Below, in pieces: positions 25,231 through 32,912 of a stretch of DNA of 43,225 bases (position 1 is the first letter of the stretch; every line of letters starts with the position of its first letter). Under the pieces are notes generated by a model that searched no databases, had not been told where the DNA came from, and saw only the letters and a list, made by a program, of their open reading frames with translations. Source of the stretch: Actinomycetota bacterium (lineage in GTDB: Bacteria > Actinomycetota > Thermoleophilia > Solirubrobacterales > 70-9); the NCBI GenBank assembly GCA_018268695.1, contig JAFDWD010001101.1, positions 1 through 43,225 on the forward strand, in the 5' to 3' direction. Made by a program: the position numbers and the translations under genes.

Positions 25231-25869
25231 GTGGCGACCGATGCAACTCTTACTGAGCAAGGGCTCAGCTCGCGGGGCGCGGAACTTGTCGAGGCGGCCG
25301 CAAAGCTCTTCTACGAGCGCGGCTTCACCGAGACGACGACGAGGGAAATCACCAACGCGTGTGGCCTGACCCCGGGGGCCCTCTACAACCACTTCTCCTC
25401 CAAGGAGGAGCTGCTCTGGGTGATCGTCGAGGGCGCCTACCACCACGCCGAACAGATCTCCCTCGACGCGGTGAAGCGCGGCGACGGCGACCCGGTGGCC
25501 GAGTTGCGCGAGCTCGCCTACGCGACCACCCGGATGCACACCTCCGACTACAAGATCAAAGCCATCGTCGCCCGTCTCGAGCGCAAACGTCTGCCGAAAG
25601 ATCAGGCCGCCCAGATCGAGGAGGTCCACGAGAAGGTCCCGCGGATCTGGGCGAAAACCCTGCGGCGCGGGGTCAAATCCAAGGCCTTCGACCTTCCCGA
25701 GGTCGACGGTAAGCAACCGAACCTGGTGGCGCTTTCGCGCACCATGGTCGGCTACTGCACCTATTCCGGGTTCTGGTTCGGACCGAGCCAGTCGATCACC
25801 TCCGAGCAGCTGTCGCACCTCCAGGCGGAGATGGTCGTGCGCATGGCCACCGGAACCGCCGGCGCCTAG
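25231..25869 (+). CDS. TetR-family transcriptional regulator
   Basis: This 212-residue TetR-type regulator has an HTH with GAELVEAAAKLFYERGF and TTREITNACGLTPGALYNHF, and a helical sensor domain with a cluster of Trp/Tyr/Phe (VGYCTYSGFWFGPSQ) that could line a hydrophobic pocket. The start is a GTG at 25231 with no ribosome site; GATAAGG 13-19 bases upstream could be a -10 for a nearly leaderless message. It stands alone between the esterase (73 bp before) and the palindrome-rich gap. The TTTREIT recognition region is of the kind found in fatty-acid or acyl-CoA-responsive TetR proteins, but the ligand is a guess. Confidence 0.92.
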   Translation: MATDATLTEQGLSSRGAELVEAAAKLFYERGFTETTTREITNACGLTPGALYNHFSSKEELLWVIVEGAYHHAEQISLDAVKRGDGDPVAELRELAYATTRMHTSDYKIKAIVARLERKRLPKDQAAQIEEVHEKVPRIWAKTLRRGVKSKAFDLPEVDGKQPNLVALSRTMVGYCTYSGFWFGPSQSITSEQLSHLQAEMVVRMATGTAGA

Positions 25870-25930
25870 CCGGTCGATTCCACGGCGCGGTTCGGGCCGG
25901 CCGTCGCGGCCGTCCTAGTGGCGGGGGCCA

Positions 25931-25978
25931 GGGCGTCTCATGGAGGTCCTGGCAGGCTGTGACCTCCATGAGACGCCC
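25931..25978. repeat. Perfect 18-bp inverted repeat with 12-nt loop
   Basis: Arms at 25931-25948 and 25961-25978 are exact complements, starting GGGCGTCTCATGG and ending CCATGAGACGCCC. The hairpin starts 61 bp after the TetR stop and has no T-tract. It may serve as a terminator, or be part of a structured RNA or a small mobile repeat. Confidence 0.7.
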
Positions 25979-26076
25979 AGGACGGGACGGAGTGCGGTGT
26001 TTCTCCGAGGGTCCGTGCGTAAGAGGCCACACCTCGGCCGATCCCGAGCGGGCCCGGAACGTGCGAGTCAGATCCA

Positions 26077-26090
26077 CCCCCTGCAGGGGG
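26077..26090. repeat. 14-bp palindrome CCCCCTGCAGGGGG
   Basis: This perfect palindrome lies between the two long inverted repeats. Short complementary arms (GTGCG at 26061-26065 and CGCAC at 26103-26107) flank it, so a larger cruciform-like fold is possible. Confidence 0.5.
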
Positions 26091-26209
26091 GTCAACCTGC
26101 CACGCACATAGGTCGGTGTCGTGCGAGACGCACGGAAGCGTGGACTTCGCGACATCTCCCGCGCGTCTCCCGGGACGGCGTCGGACTTCCTCCACACCTT
26201 TCATACCCC

Positions 26210-26259
26210 GGCCGTCTCGGCCACGGCCACAGCCAGCCAGGGCCGTGGCCGAGACGGCC
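26210..26259. repeat. Perfect 19-bp inverted repeat with 12-nt loop
   Basis: Arms 26210-26228 and 26241-26259 are exact complements (GGCCGTCTCGGCC... / ...GGCCGAGACGGCC). The loop is 12 nt, as in the repeat at 25931, though the stems are different sequences. It lies about 100 bp upstream of the acyl-CoA dehydrogenase start, in front of its promoter. Confidence 0.7.
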
Positions 26260-26318
26260 GTGCTCGCCGCGAGCCCTTGCGTCCCTTGCCCGGGCGTCCT
26301 GTGCTACCTTTCGATCTG

Positions 26319-26332
26319 AATGAGCGCTCATT
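26319..26332. promoter_or_regulatory. TetR-type operator, box 5 (AATGAGCGCTCATT)
   Basis: This perfect 14-bp palindrome lies 28 bp before the start of the acyl-CoA dehydrogenase large subunit. GTGCTACC (26301-26308) just upstream fits a -10 of the type seen before box 2, so the repressor would sit over the transcription start. Confidence 0.8.
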
Positions 26333-26360
26333 TAATTCTGACGAGCGGAGGAGACGCCTG

Positions 26361-27506
26361 ATGGATCTTCAGTTCGATCCGTCTGAGCTCGCCTTCCGCG
26401 ACGAGCTGCGGGCATGGCTGGCCGGCAACGAGCCCGGTGCGGAGCCGCCGCGCGGCGGCGACGCCCACTTCGCCTGGCTGCGCGACTGGCAGCGCCGACT
26501 GCATGAGGGAGGCTGGGTCGGGATCGACTGGCCGCGTGAGTTCGGTGGCCGCGAAGGGGGCCTCTTCGAGTCGGCGATCTTCTACGAGGAGCTCGGCAGG
26601 GCCGGCGCACCACTGCCCGCCGGAACCCTCGGCCTGCTGCTGGCGGGCCCGACGATCCTGGTCTGGGGCGACGAGGCGCAGAAGGGGCGCTACCTCGAGC
26701 CGATCCTCTCCGGCGAGGAGATCTGGTGCCAGGGATTCTCCGAGCCCGATGCCGGCTCCGACCTCGCGTCGCTGAAGACGCGCGCGGTCCGCGACGGTGA
26801 CGAGTGGGTGATCGACGGCCAGAAGGTGTGGACCAGTAGCGCCCAGTACGCAAAGTGGTGCATGTTGGTCGCGCGGACCGACCTCGCGGCGCCGCGAAAG
26901 CACGAAGGCCTCACCTACTTCCTCTTCGAGATGGACCAGCCGGGCGTGACGGTCGCGCCGCTACGCCAGATGACCGGCGAGGCGGAGTTCAACGAGGTCT
27001 TCTTCGACGGTGCCAGGGTCCCGCACGAGAACGTGCTCGGCGGGGTCGGCAACGGCTGGAAGGTCGCGCTCACCACGTTGATGAACGAGCGGGCCGGCCT
27101 CGCGTTCTTCCTTCAGGTCCGCCTGCGCCAGCTCCTCGACCAGCTGATCGTCGAGGCCGACCTCCGCGGCCTGCTTGCCGACGACGCGATCGCGGCTCGC
27201 CTGGGTGAGCTCCACACCAGGACCGAGACGCTGAGGCTGCTGGGCTGGAAAGGCCTCGACACGGTCAGGCGCCACGGCCAACCGGGCCCCGAGGGCTCGC
27301 TGGTCAAGTGGCTCTGGTCGGAGAGCAACCAGATGCTCACCCAGCTGTCGGTGGACATCCTCGGCGCGACGGCGCTCGACAACTCGAGCCCCTGGGGCTT
27401 CGAGCTGCTGCGCGCGCCCGGGAACTCGATCGAGGGCGGGACGACCGAGATCCTCAAGAACATCGTCGCCGAGCGGGTCCTCGGGCTGCCGAGGGCGGGG
27501 CGATGA
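26361..27506 (+). CDS. Acyl-CoA dehydrogenase, catalytic (large) subunit of a two-subunit enzyme
   Basis: This 381-residue acyl-CoA dehydrogenase has the flavin-binding CQGFSEPDAGSDLASL, WTSSAQYAKW and a C-terminus with IEGGTTEILKNIVAERVLGLP, where Glu358 is in the place of the catalytic base. The ATG at 26361 follows GGAGGAG; a longer in-frame extension upstream crosses the promoter and is rejected. The gene overlaps a shorter ACAD gene (ATGA). Such long/short pairs are the hallmark of actinobacterial alpha2beta2 enzymes like FadE26-FadE27 and FadE28-FadE29, which desaturate steroid side chains or other bulky acyl-CoAs. A bulky substrate is therefore plausible but not proved. Confidence 0.93.
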   Translation: MDLQFDPSELAFRDELRAWLAGNEPGAEPPRGGDAHFAWLRDWQRRLHEGGWVGIDWPREFGGREGGLFESAIFYEELGRAGAPLPAGTLGLLLAGPTILVWGDEAQKGRYLEPILSGEEIWCQGFSEPDAGSDLASLKTRAVRDGDEWVIDGQKVWTSSAQYAKWCMLVARTDLAAPRKHEGLTYFLFEMDQPGVTVAPLRQMTGEAEFNEVFFDGARVPHENVLGGVGNGWKVALTTLMNERAGLAFFLQVRLRQLLDQLIVEADLRGLLADDAIAARLGELHTRTETLRLLGWKGLDTVRRHGQPGPEGSLVKWLWSESNQMLTQLSVDILGATALDNSSPWGFELLRAPGNSIEGGTTEILKNIVAERVLGLPRAGR

Positions 27507-28495
27507 ACTTCGGGCGCAGCGACGAGCAGCGCGCGATCGCCGAGACCGCCCGCGAGCTGCTCGCGGCCCGCGGCGCCGCGGAGGGCCTCTGGACCGAGGT
27601 GTGCGAGCTCGGCTGGCCGGGGATCGCGGTCGCCGAGGCCTACGGCGGCCAGGGGCTGGGGCTGCTCGAGCTCACGATCCTGGTGGAGGAGATCGGCTAC
27701 GCCTGCAGCCCGACGCCGCTTCTCGGCACGACCTTGGCGGCGCTGGCGATCGAGGGCTGCGGGAGCGACGAGCAGCGGGATCGGTTCCTGCCCGATCTGG
27801 CTGCCGGCCGGAGCGCGGGCGCACTCGCCGTCCTCGACGCCGAGGAGCTGGTCCCCGACGCCGCCGCCGATCGGCTCGCGGTGCTCTGCCATCGCGAGCT
27901 CGGCACCGGCGCGCTCCACCCGGCCGGCGCGATCGCCGACGTCGAGGCGATCGATCCGGGCCGCGCCCACGGCGTCGTCGGTCCATCGCCCGACGGAGGC
28001 GAGCTTTTGCGGGGCGATATCGCGCCGTCCCTCGACCGCGCCGCGATCGTCGTCGCCGCGGAGCTGGTCGGCCTCTGCCGGCGGGCGCTCGACCTGACCC
28101 TGGCCTACGTCAAGGACCGTCGCCAGTTCGGGGTGCCGGTCGGTTCCTTCCAGGCGGTCGGACACGCGGCGGCAGCGATGCTGCGGGCGACCGAGTCCGC
28201 CGCTGTCGCGACCTCGCGTGCCGCCTGGGTCGCCGACAACGAACCGGCCGATCTCGCCGCCGCCGCGGCGATGGCGAAGGCATCGGCCTCGAGCGCCGGT
28301 CGCGAGGTCACCGCCGCGGCGATCCAGATGCACGGGGGCATCGGCTTCACCTGGGAGGCCGATCCGCACTGGCTCTTCAAGCGCGCCCAGGTCGACGCGG
28401 CCTACCTCGGCGGCAGCGGATTTCACCAGACCCGGCTGGCGCGGGCGACCGCGTCCGAGCTGGCCACCCGAAGGAGGAAGAATGGGATTGCTTGA
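27503..28495 (+). CDS. Acyl-CoA dehydrogenase-like small subunit, catalytic Glu absent
   Basis: This 330-residue ACAD-fold protein is shorter than usual and lacks a normal middle flavin motif. Recognisable parts are GWPGIAVAEAYGGQGLGLLEL, the C-domain KDRRQFGVPVGSFQAVGHAAA and IQMHGGIGFTWEADPHWLFKRA. Where active ACADs have the Glu of YEGT, it reads YLGGSGFHQ, so the base is missing. This matches the non-catalytic partner of heteromeric actinobacterial ACADs. The start overlaps the large-subunit stop (ATGA), and the 3' end overlaps the following SDR by 14 bp, which points to obligate co-translation. Confidence 0.92.
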   Translation: MNFGRSDEQRAIAETARELLAARGAAEGLWTEVCELGWPGIAVAEAYGGQGLGLLELTILVEEIGYACSPTPLLGTTLAALAIEGCGSDEQRDRFLPDLAAGRSAGALAVLDAEELVPDAAADRLAVLCHRELGTGALHPAGAIADVEAIDPGRAHGVVGPSPDGGELLRGDIAPSLDRAAIVVAAELVGLCRRALDLTLAYVKDRRQFGVPVGSFQAVGHAAAAMLRATESAAVATSRAAWVADNEPADLAAAAAMAKASASSAGREVTAAAIQMHGGIGFTWEADPHWLFKRAQVDAAYLGGSGFHQTRLARATASELATRRRKNGIA

Positions 28496-29312
28496 CGGCA
28501 AGGCCGCGATCATCACCGGCTCGGCACGAGGGATCGGACGGGCGACCGCCGAGCTGATGGCGGCCGAGGGCGCGAAGGTGCTGATCAACGACCTCGACGC
28601 CGACGTCGCCGCCCAGACCGCCTCGGAGATCGACGCCGAGACCGTCGTGTTCGGCGGCGACCTGACCAAGGAGGGCGCCTGCGACGAGCTCGTCGCCACC
28701 GCGGTGGAGGCCTTCGGCGAGGTGGACATCTGCGTCAACAACGCCGGCTACACCTGGGACGGGGTCGCCCACAAGATGGGCGACGAGCAGTTCCAGGCGA
28801 TGCTCGACATCCACACCGTCGTCCCCTTCCGGGTCGCCCGGGCGCTCGCCCCGCACTGGCGCGAGGCCGCCAAGCAGGAGCGCGAGGAAGGCGTCGAGCG
28901 GTTCCGCAAGCTGATCAACACCTCCTCGACCACGGGGATGATGGGCAACGCCGGCCAGGTCAACTACGCGGCCGGGAAGGCGGGCGTCGTCGGGATCACG
29001 AAGACGCTGGCCAAGGAGTGGGGCCAGTTCAAGATCAACGTCAACGCGGTCGCCTTCGGCTTCATCGAAACGCGGATGACGATGGCCAGGGAGGAGGGCG
29101 GCTCGATCACCACGCCGACCGGCGAGGAGATCGGCCTCGGCGTCCCCGAGCAGATCCGCTCGATGGCGGCCGCGGCGATCCCGCTGGGACGTCCGGGCAC
29201 CGCGCGCGAGGCCGCCGGCCCCGTCCTCTTCCTCGCCTCTCCTCTCGCCGACTACGTGCAGGGCCAGGTGCTGACGATCACCGGCGGCGCGTACGGCGGC
29301 ATGTACTCCTGA
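28482..29312 (+). CDS. Short-chain dehydrogenase/reductase
   Basis: This SDR has 276 residues from the ATG at 28482, which has AAGGAGGAAG directly before it and lies inside the end of the ACAD small-subunit gene. TGSARGIG is at 12-19, VNNAG near 85-89, the catalytic Ser in INTSSTTG and Y162/K166 in YAAGK. It carries a charged insertion (WREAAKQEREEGVERFRK) before the Ser strand and a long substrate loop, as in the dehydrogenase part of multifunctional beta-oxidation proteins. It likely oxidises the 3-hydroxyacyl-CoA made from the product of the preceding dehydrogenase. Another box (box 6) follows 25 bp after the stop. Confidence 0.92.
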   Translation: MGLLDGKAAIITGSARGIGRATAELMAAEGAKVLINDLDADVAAQTASEIDAETVVFGGDLTKEGACDELVATAVEAFGEVDICVNNAGYTWDGVAHKMGDEQFQAMLDIHTVVPFRVARALAPHWREAAKQEREEGVERFRKLINTSSTTGMMGNAGQVNYAAGKAGVVGITKTLAKEWGQFKINVNAVAFGFIETRMTMAREEGGSITTPTGEEIGLGVPEQIRSMAAAAIPLGRPGTAREAAGPVLFLASPLADYVQGQVLTITGGAYGGMYS

Positions 29313-29337
29313 GCCAGGTCGCCGACGTGGTAAGCTG

Positions 29338-29351
29338 AATAAGCGCTCATT
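29338..29351. promoter_or_regulatory. TetR-type operator, box 6 (AATAAGCGCTCATT)
   Basis: This box matches the 14-bp palindrome with one change (A for G at position 4). It lies 29 bp before the TTG start of the second acyl-CoA synthetase and 25 bp after the SDR stop, giving this operon its own controlled promoter. Confidence 0.75.
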
Positions 29352-29380
29352 TACACATCGGGACAGAGGAGCGAGGAGAG

Positions 29381-30883
29381 TTGACGAACTACGCGAGCCG
29401 GCCGTGGGACTACGGGCTGGCCAATCCGGAGCGGGTGGCGCTGCGCTGCGAGGACGATCTTTGGAGCTACGGCCGCCTGCGCGAGGCGGCGGCGGCGTTC
29501 GCCGGGGCGCTGCGAGAGCAGGGGGTGAAGGAGGGTGAGCGGGCGATCCTGATCGCTCCCACCGTGCCCGAGTTCGCGGTCGGCTACTACGGGATGCTGG
29601 CCGCCGGGGTGACCCTGATCGGGATGAACCCGATGGCCACCTCGTTCGAGATCGATTACGTGCTCGAGGACGCGGAATGCTCGCTGCTGGTCGCCTGGCA
29701 CGAGTGTGCCGAGGCCGGCTTCGAGGCGGCCGAGGCGCGCGGCATCCCGACCTGGGAGCTCCTGCCCGGCGCGCCGCCGCCGCCGGCCGCTCCCCTCGAC
29801 CGCCCGGTCGCGAGGGATGACGACGACACCGCGGTGATCCTCTACACGTCGGGTACGACCGGCAGCCCGAAGGGCGCCGAGCTCACCCACCGCAACCTCG
29901 CCACCTGCAGCGAAGCGTTCGCCGAGGCACTCGAGGTCACCGCCGAGGACGTCTTCGCGACGGCGCTGCCCCTCTTCCACATCTTCGGCGGCTCGACGAT
30001 CATGGGGACCGCGCTGATGTGCGGGGCCTCGGTCGAGCTCCTCCCGCGCTTCGGCGCGGACGCCGCTCTGCGCCTGCTCTCCAACGGCAGGGTGACGATC
30101 TTCATGGGCGTGCCGACGATGTTCAACGCGATGCTCCAGGAGCCGTTCGAGGCGGCCGACCTCTCCAAGGTGCGCCTTTGCTCCACCGGCGGGGCACCGT
30201 TCCCGGAGGAGATCCTGCGCGGCTTCAAGGAGCGGTTCGGGATCGAGGTGAAAGAGGGCTACGGCCTCACCGAGACGACCGCGTCGGGCACCTTCAGCGG
30301 CCTGCGCCGCCCGCGCAAGCCCGGCCATGCGGGCTACCCGCTGCCGGGCATGGAAGTCGGCATCGTCGGCCTCGACGGGGAGCAGCTGCCCGCCGGCGAG
30401 GTCGGCGAGATCGTGATCCGCGGACCGCAGGTGATGAAGGGCTACTTCCGTCGGCCGGAGGCGACGGCGGAGGCGCTCCGCGGCGGCTGGTTCCACACCG
30501 GCGACCTCGGCTCGCTGGACGCCGACGGCGATCTGCAGATCGTCGGCCGCAGCAAAGACCTGATCATCCGCGGCGGCTACAACGTCTACCCGCAGGAGGT
30601 CGAGCAGGCGCTCTACGAGCACCCGCTGGTGATCGAGGCCGCCGTGCTCGGCGTCGAGGACGAGCACCTCGGCGAAGAGATCGTGGCGGTGCTGGCTCTG
30701 CGCGAGGGGGTCGATGGGGACCCGGTGGAGGTCTACGGCTGGGCCAAGGAGCGCCTCTCGGCCTACAAGGTCCCGCGGTTGTTCCAGTTCGTCGAGACCC
30801 TCCCCAAGGGGACGACGGGGAAGATCCTCAAGCAGGAGATCCAGCTCGAAAATCTACGGTCCGGGCGCCCGGCGCGCGCGTGA
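29381..30883 (+). CDS. Acyl-CoA synthetase (AMP-forming)
   Basis: This 500-residue adenylate-forming ligase is paralogous to the one at 2530. Motifs are YTSGTTGSPKGAE near 153-165, KEGYGLTETT, FHTGDLGS, GRSKDLIIRGGYNVYP and the C-terminal GTTGKILKQ with the adenylation Lys. The start is a TTG at 29381 behind the ribosome site GAGGAGCGAGGAGAG; no ATG fits better. Located after box 6 and before an MDR oxidoreductase, it presumably activates the acid freed by the esterases at 22240 and 24060. Chain length or ring type cannot be read from sequence. Confidence 0.93.
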   Translation: MTNYASRPWDYGLANPERVALRCEDDLWSYGRLREAAAAFAGALREQGVKEGERAILIAPTVPEFAVGYYGMLAAGVTLIGMNPMATSFEIDYVLEDAECSLLVAWHECAEAGFEAAEARGIPTWELLPGAPPPPAAPLDRPVARDDDDTAVILYTSGTTGSPKGAELTHRNLATCSEAFAEALEVTAEDVFATALPLFHIFGGSTIMGTALMCGASVELLPRFGADAALRLLSNGRVTIFMGVPTMFNAMLQEPFEAADLSKVRLCSTGGAPFPEEILRGFKERFGIEVKEGYGLTETTASGTFSGLRRPRKPGHAGYPLPGMEVGIVGLDGEQLPAGEVGEIVIRGPQVMKGYFRRPEATAEALRGGWFHTGDLGSLDADGDLQIVGRSKDLIIRGGYNVYPQEVEQALYEHPLVIEAAVLGVEDEHLGEEIVAVLALREGVDGDPVEVYGWAKERLSAYKVPRLFQFVETLPKGTTGKILKQEIQLENLRSGRPARA

Positions 30884-30906
30884 GGATCGGTTCGCAAAGG
30901 AGAACG

Positions 30907-32037
30907 ATGGCCGACCGAAGCGCAGTAAGAGTGCAATCGCTGGTCACCGAGGAGGGCAAGGTCGAGGTCTCGCTCGCCGAGGGCACGGTGCGGGATCCCG
31001 CGCCCGACGAGGTGATCGTCCGGGTCGAAGCCGCGCCGATCAACCCGTCGGACCTGGCCGTCATGTTCGCCTTCGGCGATCTCGGTCGGGCCGAGTTCGG
31101 CGGCGCCGCGGACGCCCCGACCGTCACCGTGCCGCTCTCCGACGCTCAGCGGGCGGCGACGAGCTCGAGGGTCGGCGTGCCGATCCCGCTTGGCAACGAG
31201 GGCGCGGGGACCGTGGTCGCCACGGGCGAGGGCGAGGCGGCCCGGGCGCTCGCGGGCCGGGTCGTCTCGGTCAGCGGAGGAGGCCTCTACTCGAGCTACC
31301 GCCGGGTGCGCGCGAACCTCTGCCTGCCGCTGGCGGACGGCGCCGACGCGGCCGACGGGGCCGCCGCGTTCGTCAACCCGATGACCGCCCTCGGGATGGT
31401 CGAGACGATGCGGCTCGAGGGCCACCAGGCGCTCGTCCACACCGCCGCCGGCTCCGGGCTCGGCCGGATGTTGGCGCGACTCTGCGCGGACGAGGAGGTG
31501 CCGCTGGTCAACGTCGTCCGCTCCCCGGCCCAGGCCGAGGCCCTGCGCGCCGACGGCGCCGAGTTCGTCTGCGACTCCAGCGGCGGCGACTTCGAGGCCG
31601 AGCTGACGGCGGCGGTGAGGCAGACGGGGGCGACCTTGGCCTTCGACGCGATCGGCGGCGGCGACCTGGCCGACCGCATCCTCGCCTGCATGGAGCGCGC
31701 GCTCAGCGAGGGGGCCGACTTCGACGTCTACGGCTCGGCCGTCCACAAGCAGGTCTATCTCTACGGCAACCTCGACCGCTCCGCCACCGAGCTGCGACGA
31801 ACGTATGGGATGAGCTGGGGGGTGGGCGGTTGGCTGATGCCGCGCCTGCTCCAGCGGGTCGGTCCCGAGCGGGTCGAGCAGATGCGGGAGCGGGTGACGG
31901 CCGAGTTGAAGACGACCTTCGCCACCGACTTCACCGACCGGGTGACCCTGTCCGGAGCTCTGAGCGCCGCCGCCGTCGGCGCCTACGGCAGGCCGAAGAC
32001 CGGAACCAAGTTCCTCGTCACCCCGAGCGCGTCATGA
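30907..32037 (+). CDS. MDR-family (quinone oxidoreductase-like) NAD(P)H dehydrogenase
   Basis: This 376-residue medium-chain dehydrogenase/reductase lacks obvious structural zinc ligands. It has the N-terminal GroES-like fold (EAAPINPSDLAVMF, PLGNEGAGTVVATG), then a Rossmann domain with ALVHTAAGSGLGRMLARLC and FDAIGGGDLADRI. Such enzymes reduce C=C or C=O bonds in conjugated carbonyl compounds. An AAAGGAG ribosome site precedes the ATG. It lies 23 bp after the CoA ligase, and its stop overlaps the next SDR (ATGA). An insertion near residues 60-85 (AEFGGAADAPTVTVPLS) is not typical of QOR and may mark a special subgroup. Confidence 0.88.
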   Translation: MADRSAVRVQSLVTEEGKVEVSLAEGTVRDPAPDEVIVRVEAAPINPSDLAVMFAFGDLGRAEFGGAADAPTVTVPLSDAQRAATSSRVGVPIPLGNEGAGTVVATGEGEAARALAGRVVSVSGGGLYSSYRRVRANLCLPLADGADAADGAAAFVNPMTALGMVETMRLEGHQALVHTAAGSGLGRMLARLCADEEVPLVNVVRSPAQAEALRADGAEFVCDSSGGDFEAELTAAVRQTGATLAFDAIGGGDLADRILACMERALSEGADFDVYGSAVHKQVYLYGNLDRSATELRRTYGMSWGVGGWLMPRLLQRVGPERVEQMRERVTAELKTTFATDFTDRVTLSGALSAAAVGAYGRPKTGTKFLVTPSAS

Positions 32038-32813
32038 ATCGCTTCGAGGGACGTACCGCATTCGTCGCCGGCGCCAGCCGCGGGATCGGCGCCGAGATCG
32101 CCCGCGGGCTGGCCCGCGAGGGTGCCGCGGTGGCGATCAGCGCGCGGTCGGTCGAGGCGCTGGACGAGCTGGCCGCGGAGCTGCGGCAGTCCGGCGGGCG
32201 GGCGGAGACGATCGCCTGCGACGTCCTCGATCCGCAGGCGATCGAGGACGCGGTCACGACCGCCACCGACCGGCTGGGCCCGATCGACATCTTGGTCTAC
32301 GCCGCGGGGATCAGCAAAGCGGCGCCGTTCGAGCAGATCGACGACGAGGTCTGGAAACGGATCTACGAGGTCAACGTGATGGGGACCGTGCGCTTCTCCC
32401 GCGCCGTGCTCGCGTCGATGCGCGAGCGGGGCTGGGGCCGGATCGTCAACATCGCCTCGGCGGCGGCGAAGACCGGCTCGATGAACCAGAGCCCGTACAA
32501 CGCGTCCAAGCACGCGATGCTCGGTCTCACGCGCTGCCTGGCGTTGGAGACCGCGCTCGACGGGATCACCGTGAACGCCATCTGTCCCAGCTACGTCGAC
32601 ACCGAGCTGCTACGCGAAACGGCACCCGGGTGGGCGGAGCTGTATGGCGTCGAGCCCCACGAGGTCCTCGACAAGCTCACCGAGAAGATGCCGCAAGGCC
32701 GGCTGCTCGAGGTCGAGGAGGTCGCCGAGCTGGCCCTCTACGTCGCCTCCCCGGCGGCCGCCGGCGTCACCGGCCAGGGCCTGACCATCGCCGGAGGCTC
32801 CCTCCTCATCTGA
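32034..32813 (+). CDS. Short-chain dehydrogenase/reductase
   Basis: This 259-residue SDR has AGASRGIG (12-19) and VYAAG in place of the more common NNAG, the catalytic Ser in NIASAAAKTGS and Y155/K159 in YNASK. It ends with TGQGLTIAGGSLLI. The ATG overlaps the MDR stop. It resembles 3-hydroxybutyrate or 3-oxoacyl dehydrogenases in its NAICPSYVDTEL and PQGRLLEVEEVA segments. It is the last gene of the transcript started at box 6; the next gene begins after box 7. Confidence 0.92.
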   Translation: MNRFEGRTAFVAGASRGIGAEIARGLAREGAAVAISARSVEALDELAAELRQSGGRAETIACDVLDPQAIEDAVTTATDRLGPIDILVYAAGISKAAPFEQIDDEVWKRIYEVNVMGTVRFSRAVLASMRERGWGRIVNIASAAAKTGSMNQSPYNASKHAMLGLTRCLALETALDGITVNAICPSYVDTELLRETAPGWAELYGVEPHEVLDKLTEKMPQGRLLEVEEVAELALYVASPAAAGVTGQGLTIAGGSLLI

Positions 32814-32831
32814 GTTGACGCAACCTTCAAT

Positions 32832-32860
32832 TTGAATGAGCGCTCATTTACAGATAGCAT
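32832..32860 (+). promoter_or_regulatory. Promoter with TetR-type operator, box 7 (AATGAGCGCTCATT)
   Basis: The perfect box is at 32835-32848. TTGAAT (32832-32837) and TAGCAT (32855-32860), separated by 17 bp, make a plausible promoter, so the operator covers the -35 and most of the spacer. The second binding lipoprotein starts at 32913, 64 bp after the box. Confidence 0.75.
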
Positions 32861-32912
32861 CGCCTCGGGATTACAGAGGCGCATCACTGCGCCTGGGAAT
32901 CGAGGAGGGAAC

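Larger units (their letters stand above)
25870..26360. other. 491-bp gene-free region rich in inverted repeats
   Basis: No convincing gene is seen here in either direction; open frames lack family motifs and ribosome sites. The region holds two long perfect inverted repeats (25931-25978 and 26210-26259), a 14-bp palindrome (26077-26090), a small hairpin GTGCGAGACGCAC (about 26118-26130) and, at its end, box 5 plus the promoter of the acyl-CoA dehydrogenase operon. It could encode a structured RNA or be a decayed insertion. Confidence 0.6.

Noticed and set aside
25938..26204. Minus-strand open frame of 88 codons in the intergenic region
   Set aside because: It has no start signal, no recognisable motif and runs through inverted repeats. 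A structured non-coding region explains it better.
25931..26259. CRISPR array or transposon ends
   Set aside because: The two inverted repeats differ in sequence, there are no regular direct repeats or spacers, and there is no transposase in the window.
26121..26360. Possible 80-residue N-terminal extension of the acyl-CoA dehydrogenase
   Set aside because: It would translate the hairpin, promoter and operator. The ATG at 26361 has a ribosome site and gives the normal family length.
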